From: Oegoconia quadripuncta
Lineage: Eukaryota > Arthropoda > Insecta > Lepidoptera > Autostichidae
Assembly (NCBI GenBank): GCA_949316235.1
Contig: OX438751.1
Location: 19,468,801-19,532,800, forward strand
Direction of reading: 5' to 3'
Length of the DNA stretch: 64,000 nt
Positions 34,700 to 45,900 of the stretch are shown piece after piece; positions within the stretch are counted from its first letter, which is position 1, and each line of letters begins with the position of its first letter. The notes under the pieces were generated by a model. That model worked only from the letters and a program-made list of their open reading frames with translations, had not been told where the DNA came from and ran no database searches. A program made the translations under genes and the position numbers.

Positions 34700-36617
34700 T
34701 ATGGCGACACCGTTCCGTTATTTTTAATTATCACTTGCAAAGTTTGCCATAATTTAAAGAATAGTATCATGCTTTAACTATGGTGCTATAACATAGTTAG
34801 ATAAAACAATTAATTTATTCATCAAGTATAGGCTAACCTCTTTTGACAAAATAAAGTAGTAATGTTATCCCCGAATTCTAAGGTAGAAAGATAATTTAAT
34901 TCTTAATTTTTTCTTACTTTGTGATATATGTTATTATTAAGTGTAATAGTTGAAGACAAACTTCTAAATTAGTTAATTTCCTAGTTAAATGAACAGTTAA
35001 TCACCTATTACTATCGTTAAACCGAAGCCATATTATTAAGTACTCTAAAGTAGGTACTGTAAAACGAAATAAGCAGTATGTAGTGTATTTAGACCTTCTC
35101 GTGATCTCGAACTCGATTAGTTATTCTCAAGCAGTTCACATTAAATGCTACACGAAGATTTTTAATTACAGATTAACTCCATGTTTTCTAACAACTTAAA
35201 ATCTAGGTGGGATGATACATTTCGTATCTACCTAAGTACAAATTTTGTGTGATGTTGGTTTTGGAAATAAAAATTTAATGGTAGGTATCTAGCTCGGCAC
35301 TTTTATATCTTTTAGTAAAATTTTATATGAATGACTTGTTTCGACCGCCGCCGGCGTGGTATTTTGTAACTTGGTCAATGCGAAAACGCATAATTGTCGA
35401 GCATTCAATGGACCAACCAATCGCACGTCACAACGGAATCGATGACTTACAGATGAATTACATAAAAGCCCCAAAGGGGCCACAGATCCCTTTCAAGTCT
35501 TCGATTAAGTATGCACTCAATAATTTCGTGCAATGTAATAAATTTCGTGCAATCGCCATTCTAAAATCATATATACTTAATAATAGGTAGTAGTTAATCT
35601 ACTGAAGCGAGGCTGCTGCAAAGATATGCAGTTGTATACATTTTTACTCTCATGAGCAAAATATGGCTCATACGCGCTGCAAATGCAAATAAAACCATTG
35701 GGTATTTTGAATGTTTCTTATAAGGGCTGTGATTTCAAGGTAAAACTTTTTATTTACAGGTTGATGATTGTTTCTCAATTTATAAATAAGACACGAGATA
35801 CCAAACGTTTTTTTACAATTAGTTACTGTACCGTAAAACGTAAATACAACTTGGAGGGTATATAGAAATTTATTAGTGCTATTTTGTCTAAATATTAAAG
35901 AAGTGTCGTTTGATTATTTTCCTGGCAATATATGTATTCAATTAACAAAACAAAATTGTGTGATTTAAAATGAGAACGCTTGTTCTTATTCATCCCATTT
36001 TACGGTACATTCAGCTTGCTACATCATCATTATACTGCTGGGCAGGCAGGTATCTATTGTGATTGGTACATATCTAAAGGAAAATTTATATTGGGCACAG
36101 GGTGTTGAGAAATTGTGTCGGGCAATAAAGATTGTGAATGCCAGTCGCATCATTTTACAACAAATTTACCATCTCATTTACCTGAGAAATACAATATTTG
36201 TGCTAGTAGTTGCAATTGGTTCTGAGACATCACAAAATGTAAGATGTGTGTAGGTGCTTTATTTGTGAAGGTAAAGGTGAATGTAAGTAGTTGTAGTAAA
36301 TATCCAATTATTTTTAATAAAAATGAAAATGTATATTATTATAAAATTTATTTTACTTAAAGTTACCCACACAATATCCATCCCAAAAATCTCCGAATAT
36401 CGCATATCAACCAGGTACCAATACATGTCTACTTAAAGGTTTGTCTTGTCGATGTAATCGGAGAAATGTTTCCAAACGTTTTTCCATATTTACGCTTGAT
36501 ATCATAACATTACTAGGTAAGTTAGTTACAAAACAATAATATACACACATTGACTGCTGGATACAGCAGTAAAAGTTAAGTGATAGATAACTTAACTTTT
36601 AAATATGAACATAATTA
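34700..36617. other. Convergent intergenic space, first part
   Basis: AT-rich, with short chance frames only (for example 35327-35590). A small stem (AAAAGTTAAGT/ACTTAACTTTT, 36571-36600) is the only structure seen. Confidence 0.45.
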
Positions 36618-36767
36618 CTGGACCCCTATTCTCGCACACTCGACATTTGTCTATCGATAGACATTGGCATGTCTATCTTTTTCACACTTATATACGTGTG
36701 TAAAAGTGACAAACCTGTTGATGTCGTTCGACATTGAAATCTCGAGTGTGCGAGAATAGGGGTCCAG
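36618..36767. mobile_element. MITE with 26-bp terminal inverted repeats (CTGGACCC family)
   Basis: The left end CTGGACCCCTATTCTCGCAC is mirrored by GTGCGAGAATAGGGGTCCAG at the right; the arms extend on through ACTCGA. Length 150 bp. Inside, GTCTATCGATAGAC is itself palindromic. A diverged copy lies at 24097-24243. No clear target-site duplication found. Confidence 0.85.
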
Positions 36768-37994
36768 GTTGTAAGGGACAAGTCGACATTCCTTGAAACA
36801 GGTGGTTAGGTACCTCGTTCCAATAACTTTAGTCGATTTTTTATGTTAATAGATTTTTTTTTTTATAAATTACTTACATATTCTAATGTAAGCTTCCTCT
36901 TAAATGTTATTTGATAAACTGGCAACGTGTGTAAATTTGTATAAGAGTAATTGTCTTCGATTTATTTTGGATATTTATTTACGACCGAAGTAAATAACAT
37001 ATTTTAATTTGGATTTCTGATTTAGATTTATTTTGAATTAACTAACATGCCCATTAAGGGAATGTCGGGTTGTCCCTTACACGCAGTATAGGTATGGAGT
37101 AATACATTATTAACCATTGAGATATAGTAAGGTCAGTCGCGAGAACAAATTCGTGCTTTTTTAGTAGATAAAACCGCGCAATCAAATCCATAACTAATAT
37201 TGCTGAGAATAAATGACCAAAATCAACACTGCGCACAAACAAATTTTTAATCAGTCCTCATCCTCTATCGCCACATATTATTCTAACAAGAAAAAAGATA
37301 CAATATTGAATATTTTGGTCACTCTTCTAAGTGATGCATTTTTTTACAACATAAATTAGCATTTAATAGGACATTTCTAGAACGAAGTTGGTGTGTAACT
37401 GAGTTCCCACTGGTACCAAACTCCCGTATTAGCACCAATGAAGTGGTGCCATTTTTATTGTTTCATCGACCCGGTCCATACTACACAGTCTACGTGTCTA
37501 TGTAATTAACATATTTTATTTCAGGTTTTGTGCAAAACTTCTATAGTCTCTGGTGACTTTGAACAATAAAGTTATAGACATAACATGCTGCTCGCATTGG
37601 CTAAACAAAGCCATTTTTATTTAATTTTACACATTAGTGTTAAAAAGGCATATATAAATAAAGATAAAGTCAAAACTACGTTAAAAAACCCATTTTATGA
37701 AAAATAAAGATATAAACATTTTGTAACCAAGTCATATAATACATTGTATACTAACAAAATAGAATTGTGAACTCACAAACACCGATTGTGAACATAAACC
37801 GATAAAAATACAAAGATTTATAATTTTTGTTATAAATATTTTTATCAATAAATTAAAAAAAAATGTAAGATCGACCATTTTAAATCGACTTCAAATGAGG
37901 TGGTTATCAAGTCAATGAGTACAGTTACCTATGTTATTTGGACACTTATTTTGTGTTCATTTCACAGTTCCTAAGTATTTTGTTTGGAAGTTGA
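36768..37994. other. Non-coding, nothing recognised
   Basis: AT-rich intergenic sequence. Confidence 0.45.
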
Positions 37995-38205
37995 TATCTT
38001 ACTAACATTATAAATGTGAAAGTTTGGATGTTTGTTTGTTTGTTGCTCAATTAATTTGTAGAAATTTGGTATATAGGTAGAATATACCCTGTAGGTATTA
38101 AAACATAGGATACTTTTTATCCCGATAAAGTGAGTAGTTCTCGAGGGATAAATATATTTCCGCCATAACGTTATTCCACGCAGGCGAAGCCGCAGGCGGC
38201 AAGCT
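37995..38205 (-). repeat. Dispersed repeat family Y, reversed copy
   Basis: ACTAACATTATAAATGTGAAAGTTTGGATG, read in parts, to CCACGCAGGCGAAGCCGC is the reverse complement of 4826-5066. Confidence 0.7.
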
Positions 38206-38592
38206 AGTGGTCTTATAAATCCAAGAAGCTCTTCGAGTAGGTACTAAGACAGGCCATATTTTTTCTTTGTACTTTTATCATATCGTAAGACGATTTCGTC
38301 TAATGCTGAATCTGTTATATCAAGAATCTGCCCAGGTACATTGTAACAAACTTTTGGCACATTATTTCTATTCTTCTATGAAAAAGTATTTTACGCCATT
38401 AAATCAAAAAGCAGCAAAGTACGTTTTGAACGTCGCTCACATAGGGTTCCATACAAATACAACTGTTGATGATTTTATTTCTTGCTTGGATTCGTAACAC
38501 ATCACACAATCTGTGAAAAAAATGCACTAGCTATTATTCACCGTTTCTGAGGTTTTAACCCTGTAAGAGAACCCGACACGAAAAAAGAAAAT

Positions 38593-38657
38593 GGTTACAG
38601 GAGATCTGAGTAACTTGTAAACGCAGTGTTTACAAGTTACTCAGATCTCCTGTAACC
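38593..38657. repeat. Perfect 30-bp inverted repeat with 5-nt loop
   Basis: The arm 38593-38622 (GGTTACAGGAGATCTGAGTA...) is an exact reverse complement of 38628-38657, around the loop GCAGT. There are no mismatches. It lies in the convergent intergenic space and has no partner elsewhere in the window. Confidence 0.9.
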
Positions 38658-39347
38658 AATGTCATGCAACGCAAATTTTTATTTAAGATTGTACATTTTA
38701 TAACTAAATACCTATACTACACGTAAAGCTAACTACCGATTTTTTAGAAGACATTCCAATCTCTCTCATTTCCGTGTGCAAAAAATTAGGAACTTTAGAA
38801 TATCATCGGAAGTAAAAATTGTTCGCTTAGTGGAATGTACCAATGTACGATTTTATCGCAACTAGGGCAAATATACATATTTGTGATAGTTTCGCCATAA
38901 TGACTGAACCTGTACGTACTTACACTAAAATGTCCGTTACTTTTCAGTGAAGAACATGTATGTGTATTTGTTTAGAATTTTAAAAGTATCGTATAGTAAG
39001 TATAATATCGTTTTTAAAGTATGCCTCGTGTGACATTTATGCCCTGCACAAGACGCCATTTTAATACAATAATAATTATGTTCCTTAATTATTAGGTTGA
39101 AACTGCGACAATTAAAAAGTATTTGTTAACGAGATAAATCTTGAACAAGCCAAAAATACCGATTTCCGGTTGAAATGACTACAGAATTCCCAAGAATGGA
39201 AAATGATAAAAATTCAAATCTATTGAATGTTTTTTTATTCTTGAATTAAATTACTTTTACATATCAACGATTCTCCCTTTAACAGTTACAAATGAAACCT
39301 TATGCCTACTTATATATGTACTAACTTATTACTAACATAATATGCTC
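38658..39347. other. Non-coding, nothing recognised
   Basis: AT-rich intergenic sequence. The 76-codon frame ending at 38497, just before, has no recognised family. Confidence 0.4.
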
Positions 39348-39659
39348 CACGGGTCATCAAAAATATCGACCCACCAAAAAATCTCTACACAACTTCCTAC
39401 ATGCCTGGGTTTAGTAACTAGTTAGTAACTTGAACATGACATTCTCCTTTTCTATAGCCAGTAGGTATGTCACCAATTAAAATGATGTACGAGAAATTTC
39501 CTTTCCATGAACAATTATTGGCAGAAACTCGATTAAATATAGGAAATTTCACAGTTCATACAATTAAAATTTCAATTTGAGTTACTAGGTTTCTAAACTC
39601 AGACATGCAGGAAGTTGTGTAGAGATTTATTTGGTGCGGTCGATTTTTTTGATTACCAG
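39348..39659. mobile_element. MITE with ~75-bp terminal inverted repeats, downstream of gene B
   Basis: The left arm contains ATCTCTACACAACTTCCTAC, mirrored on the right by GCAGGAAGTTGTGTAGAGAT. The arms extend outward through AAAAAT(A)TCGACC and ACTGGTNATCA, and inward through GGGTTTAG. About 312 bp. It lies about 290 nt past the gene B stop, so it may be in the 3'UTR. Confidence 0.78.
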
Positions 39660-39673
39660 TGTTTTTTTTTATT
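39626..39673 (-). terminator. Candidate polyadenylation signals of gene B
   Basis: On the - strand, AATAAA occurs at 39673-39668 and again at 39631-39626, about 275 and 320 nt after the stop codon. Both lie at or within the edge of a MITE, so the element may supply the signal (inference). Confidence 0.3.
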
Positions 39674-39947
39674 TAACAATCGCGGCAAGATCCTGTTACA
39701 ATGTTGCATACAACCATAGAGTAATAACACTACACCGAAATACAACTAAGTTTTGATGCGTATTTTATGTTTCTATACCTACTTACTTAATTCGCGTTCC
39801 GTATTGTACAGAAGAATGTCAAATAAACGCTGACCTACCCTGTCCAATATAACAATAATAATTAGGTAGACATAGTAGACAATAATCTTAACCTTAGCTT
39901 ATTCTTTTACTTGTAGCTTGCATGAGCGGGTACTGCTATTTTGCTGA

Positions 39948-39988
39948 TCATTTGTTGTTGTTAGTGATGTAGCCGTATGAATTTGCCA
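39948..39988 (-). CDS. Gene B coding exon 6 (C-terminus)
   Basis: This 41-nt exon follows a polypyrimidine tract and TTGCAG on the - strand. It encodes LANSYGYITNNNK and then TGA (stop at 39950-39948). The NSYG motif aligns with the gene A tail; gene B extends four residues further. The frame join (C plus TG gives Leu) is exact. Confidence 0.9.
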
Positions 39989-42900
39989 CTGCAAAAAAAA
40001 AACAATATATCTAGAATATAGGTGAAGCTTATGCAATTTCAAAGTGAAAAGGGTTATCACAAGAAAATAACGACAGCAAGAGTAACAGGTATCTTCTCCT
40101 GATTTTTACCACTAAAAAGTGAATGATAAATAAATAAAGATTCTTAGATATACACACAGCGCCATCTAGTTCCACATTAAGCAACTCAGCTTCTTTTCTG
40201 AACGTCGAAAGTAAATGGTTAAATGCCTAAGCGGATCGTAATGTATGACGGACATTTCCGCTTTCACCGAAAACTGTGTTTGAAACGCATAAATGACAAA
40301 TATGCATTTACAAACTTGTCGAATTGTCGCAAATTCTTGCCAAGGGGCTTTGGCCAGTATTAGATAACTATTGTCGGATTTCGGAGAATGACGATAGTCA
40401 ATATGTCTATCATACCTAAATCACTAATCAATATATTACATTCTGGCAGTGATATAGTAGTAGTGAAAGTGATTTAGAAGAAAGTTGACGAAACAGATAA
40501 TTTCGAGAGAAATCGAACTTTTCTTTGAAGTTACTGACTTTACTTTCAAAGATAAGTTCCGGATCAGTAAAGTGGTTGTAGAAGATAAAATTGTAATTGA
40601 CGAAAAAGGACTACAGTGCTACATGCAACCTGCTATAAAGGCACTTACGTTTGAAGTCTTCCTCATAATAATGGATCATCTTCCAGAGCACGTCACCAGG
40701 TATCTCTGGCTCGGGCAACAGTCCCCCGTGGCGGCGCCGGAGTGCCTTGGCATCAACGTGCGCCAGCAGCGACTCTCTGTCAGTACCGTGGAAATGGATG
40801 CGAGAGCGCAGCTTCTGGCGGAAGAACGGCTTGAACAGCGCGAACAACATATTGAAGATGTAGGGCTGGTTTACTATGTGTACGGCTTTAAGACGACTTG
40901 GCACACAATCCTGAAATGTAATAGAATGGAATTTTATTGGAGCTACTTAGCTGTAGGCACAGTCACCTAAAACTAAAAGTATATCCACTAACGCGCTAGA
41001 ATGATACCTAAGTAGGTAATTCATGCAATAGATCTAGCGCGCTGGGAATCAGTTTTTGATAAATAGAATTAGGATACGATTTTGCTTTCAAATTAGGATA
41101 CGACCTATACCAATCAAGCACACGATAAGTACCCATTTTTACCCGACTGCCTCAGGAAGGAGGATAATGTTTTTCAAGTGAATGTATGTATGGAGATGAG
41201 TGAAATAGAAGTTATTGGCATAGGTAGGTAGTTCTTTTTCAAAATCGCACGCGCCGCTCGAAGTTTCATATGCGACTGGCGAGATTCATAGGGTTCCCTC
41301 CCTATCATGTGAAATTTATTTGTACCTCATTTTTTCTCTTAAATTTCCTTTGTTTATTTAATTTAATGATGTAATTATGTGGAATGGGATACAAACGAGA
41401 TCATCAAATGACATAATTAAGGCTTTATTGGATGACAGTTTTGAAAAAAAAATTGAACTACATATGCCAAAACACTCTATTTCACTAACCTAATATGCCC
41501 GATTTTTTTCCTTACGGTAAAAAAACTCATCCGGTATATATTCTATCTATATACCAAATTTCATCCAAATCCGTTTCGCCGTGATTGAGCAACAAACGAA
41601 CATCCATACTTCGAATTTATAATATTAGTTAGATTGTTTTATTCACAGGTTTATTATATAACACGTTCCAATTGGCATATGAAGAGAACGTACCTACTAC
41701 TGTACCATAGAGTTCAATGTTCCAGACCTCTTATCAATTATTCTCGTCACACCCAGTAATGCCAAATTGACTATCTAGCACACGGTATGTCCCTCGAACG
41801 AAGGTCCGCATGATCCTTTTGGACCTTATTTTAATGCAGCAGAGTTCAAAAATGGTCATGCAGACGCACTTAATGACGGTGGCAATAAACTGTAAATGCG
41901 AGTAGGTACTGTGAACATTAAAGTGTACTACTATTGTCTCAACAAAGACATACATGAGCACATAATAATGATGGAAAATTGATGAACGGAGGTAGAATGT
42001 TTAGAAAGATGGTTAGGTACGTACACACAGAATGTTGTAAGCCGACAATGTCAAATGCAACTTTAAAGAAGTCTTTCAATTTCGTGGCCGATTATAATGG
42101 AAGTTTAAACGCTTAACAGAAATAATTTGGTAATATACTTAAATTTTTATAATTACCCAGTCCCTAGTATTATAATATAACAAATATCAATTACTAATTT
42201 TAAATTGACTTTATATTGTTTTTTTTTTAATAAATAGTAGGTATACCGAATTACTTTTTTACCGTAAGAAAAAAATTGCGAATATTATGTAAGTGAAACA
42301 GATGGTATTGGTCTATTGGTCTACCATCTATTAAATTATATTAATAAAATTTAAAATTATTTAATTAATTAAATATAAAAATTAAACATAAAATTAATTT
42401 TTAAAAAATATAAAATTAAAACACCTATGTAGTTTATTTTTTTTTCAAAACTATAATAGAATACAAGCGTAAATTGTGTAATTTGAAGGTCGCGTTTGTT
42501 GCCTCTTCTACATAACTACATAATTAAATTAAATAAATAAAGAAAACTTGGAGAAAATATCAGGTCCAAATAAATTTCGCATGATGGGAACCCTAAAAAT
42601 CACGCCAGTCAAAAACGCACGCGCCGGCGGCCGGAGCTTGAAATGCGACTTGCGGGATTCGATGCGATTCAATTTTCTCCAAATTTTCTTTATCTATTTC
42701 ATTTAATGATTAAATTATGTGGAATAGGCAACAAACGCGACCGTCAAATGACAGTATTCAAGCTTTGTTCGACGATGTTTTTGAAAAAAAAATATTCTAC
42801 CTATGCTTCTTCTTCTTCTTCTTCTTCTTCTTCTATTTCACTTTCCTAATATGCTCTATTTTTTCCTTACGGTAAAAAAGCTCATCCGATATACAAACTC

Positions 42901-45900
42901 GTTGAATAACTTATCCTCGTTTTGACTTCGCCGTAGTCGGGTATTAGTATTTTGGCCACATATATTACTTATCGCTGACTCTACTTTCATCGAGTTTTTG
43001 TTAGTTGTTTTATTGAGTGCATTCACGTAATCAACACGACAACATCGAACATTCGACCTATCGGCCTCGTTAGGAAATCTATCCGAGCAATCGGCCATCT
43101 TCGTATGTTGTTGTACAGTCGACAACACATCTACCGTACCACTACGAGTGTAAGCTGGCTACGTGGCGCTGCCGGAAATGTGAACGTTGCGAGACCTTAT
43201 AGTGGAAGTGTTACGGTCGTCGTGCGGCCGCGTGTACCTAATAAAAGTTGCATAACGCGTCTCTTCTCTATAATAAATAATTTGCCCGTGCGTACCTTAA
43301 GTGAATAGTTATTTTTAGATAATGCTAGTTACCATGAACCTACCCACCTCACATTCAAGCATTAACTGATTTTCGTAATATAAGTAAGCTAGGCCTCTCA
43401 ATAATTTGAGGATTTAATTTGAGGATTCAGGAAAATTATGCCTTGAACTTTTGCAAACGCATATAAAAGATTATATGCATATTCATCATAACAGGTACAG
43501 GACGTCCATTGCTGAACATAGGCCTCCCCTGCGCGCCCTGCATCCAATGACTTCCGGCAACATTCATCAGCTTGTCGATCCAGCTTACGGGTTGACGTCC
43601 CACGCTTCATTTGCCGGTCTTAGTGTCCATTCCAGAACATTAATGCCCCAACGGCCATCAGTTCTTCGAGCTATTTGCCCTGCCCACAATCCATAATAAG
43701 CTGGACCATGTCGATGTCCTTTGTTCGTCTATGGATGTCCTCATTCCTGTTTCGATTTCGTAGTGAAATGGCGATCATCGCCCTCGCTTGGCTCGTGGCG
43801 TGACCTTCTTTCTTATGAGGCCCATAGTGAAAGACCATATACATATAGCGCAATAAGTCATATTATTATGCACAGCTTGCATATTATCAACAATTAACAG
43901 ATATGAGTACAACTAGAGCATGGAATTACGTTATCGCGGACGTTTTCAGGATGAAACTGTGTCCTTCTCCAGGTCCCTGGCTACTTCTCTGACGAATTCC
44001 TATACGATCAGTTCAGATCGTGAAATGGTAACGAACTGACAGACGGAGTAAGTTTCATATGTTTAGTGGAGATGTGAATATGACCTTCGGGAGTAAGGGC
44101 ACAACAATTTAAGAACACGTTTACACGCAGAGGTAATGGAGCTCTATTCTTTGTAGGAAGGCTTACCCGCCAATAGTAAAAACCAACTGTTGTGTCACAC
44201 AGAACGCGTTCAGCATCAGCATATTTTGTATGAGAAATAGTATGTCATACATTTTCAATGCTTAGGGACTACACGGTTGTCCTGCCCGGTATGGTTTACC
44301 CACAACGCAGATGATGATGAATGATGAAACATTCGAGCACGAATTCGATCTTTATAACGTTTTTTTAAACACAACGGGTTAGCACTTGATGTCGATCACA
44401 CCTGATGTTAAGAGAAGATGAGGCCGAATTTGGAAGCGTACAGACCCGGAAACGCCATCTTATTTGAGGTTGGCTATCTTATCTCTGACAACCGGAACAC
44501 ACATTGCTCTTCGGCGCCATAGTTAGATAAGGTAATGGTAGCTAACATTTCAAATGTCCTACCACCAATTTTTATAAATACGTGATGCTCAATACGTCCA
44601 TGTATGTACATAATCCACTTCCACTATATCCGCATCGCAGAACGTATTCCGTGTCACTTGGCATTAAATTACATCCCACCTGAATCCAGTCAACGATCAT
44701 CTTGGCAAAGGAAGGTGTGAAGTGCATGACGTGTGAGAAGGAGAGGCCCTTCATGTCCATGATGACGACGACGCCGCACACCTGGGTCATCGGCTCCACC
44801 ATGGCTGACTCCAAACCCAGTTGCACGCCGCGGAACATTTCCGATAGCGGCACGTCACGAGGGTCCCAGCGCTCTGGAAATACAAATGAGTGTCATCACT
44901 CTTTGTGTGTCATGATGTACGTGTATGGGGATGTATGAGTGATTGAGGGACACAAATTCGACAAGGTTCGACAATCACAAGTCTGTATTCACGCAAAAAT
45001 AATGAGTGGAAGGTCGAGTTGCTCCACGCTCGAGCAACTAACAACGGGTGAGTCTCGTTCATGGACGGTGCAACACAAAATCGAGCATGCAACTAAAATT
45101 CTCTAAACATCTAACACAGCAATAAATAAATGAATATATTTGCATATACGCTAAACAACTAGGATTGTACTATGGATACAAAATGGTTGATAAACTACAC
45201 AATTATTATATTTTTTTTTAAATAAAAAAAATAAAAAAATAAAACATCCATAACTCGGGAACTCATATCTATATTCATCATACAAACATATGTTACCCCT
45301 AGCCAGATTCGAACCCGCGACCTTTTGGTATAGCAGTCAGAGTTTCTATAACCGCTACACCAAACAGGTCCTAAATAATAAATAAATAGTAAACTAATAC
45401 TAATATGTAATCAATTTGTCCGTTTTGTGAATTTGAATATATCGCTAAATGTATTTTCGAAAAAATTCATAATAACATGGAACTCATAATAAAATGCGTT
45501 TAATATTTTTAACCTACTTTGTGTGCAGTCATTATCATCATTTATATCAGCCACAAGTCGTTCTCTGCTAATAATGTCGATTGTACATGAAGTAGGTGAA
45601 ATAGATCTTGATCATGCATATACTCTTACGTAAAACCAACACAAGATTTCGCTAATGGAAACTTCCATAATAGACCTCTAAAAGTAGTTAAGGTGACTGC
45701 CACATGAGAGTCCAACGACCCCGCCTCAGTTGAAAATTGAGGTCAGAGACATCCTAATTGTTATTTATTGTAAACAAACTTAGCTATCTGGAATATTTGA
45801 CAACAGCTGACGCACATTTAAATCCATGCCTAGACAAAAGAGAATGCGGTAAAATATATGAGAATTGCTAAATTAACTAAAAAACCTATAATATTGATAT

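Larger units (their letters stand above)
40911..44679 (-). other. Gene B intron 4
   Basis: 3.8 kb. It holds two ACCGTAAG-family MITE copies, a repeat Y tail (41535-41638), a TTC microsatellite, repeat Q (43485-43850) and SINE 2 (44367-44572). At 42900-43128 a - strand frame (MADCSDRFPNEADRS...) has a good start context but no family and runs into the MITE end. It is probably not a gene. Confidence 0.65.

Noticed and set aside
38593..38657. microRNA precursor
   Set aside because: A perfect 30-bp stem with a 5-nt loop lacks the bulges and size typical of insect pre-miRNAs.
40485..40970. 161-codon open frame on the + strand
   Set aside because: It is the antisense of gene B exon 5, whose - strand protein is clearly CRAL-TRIO.
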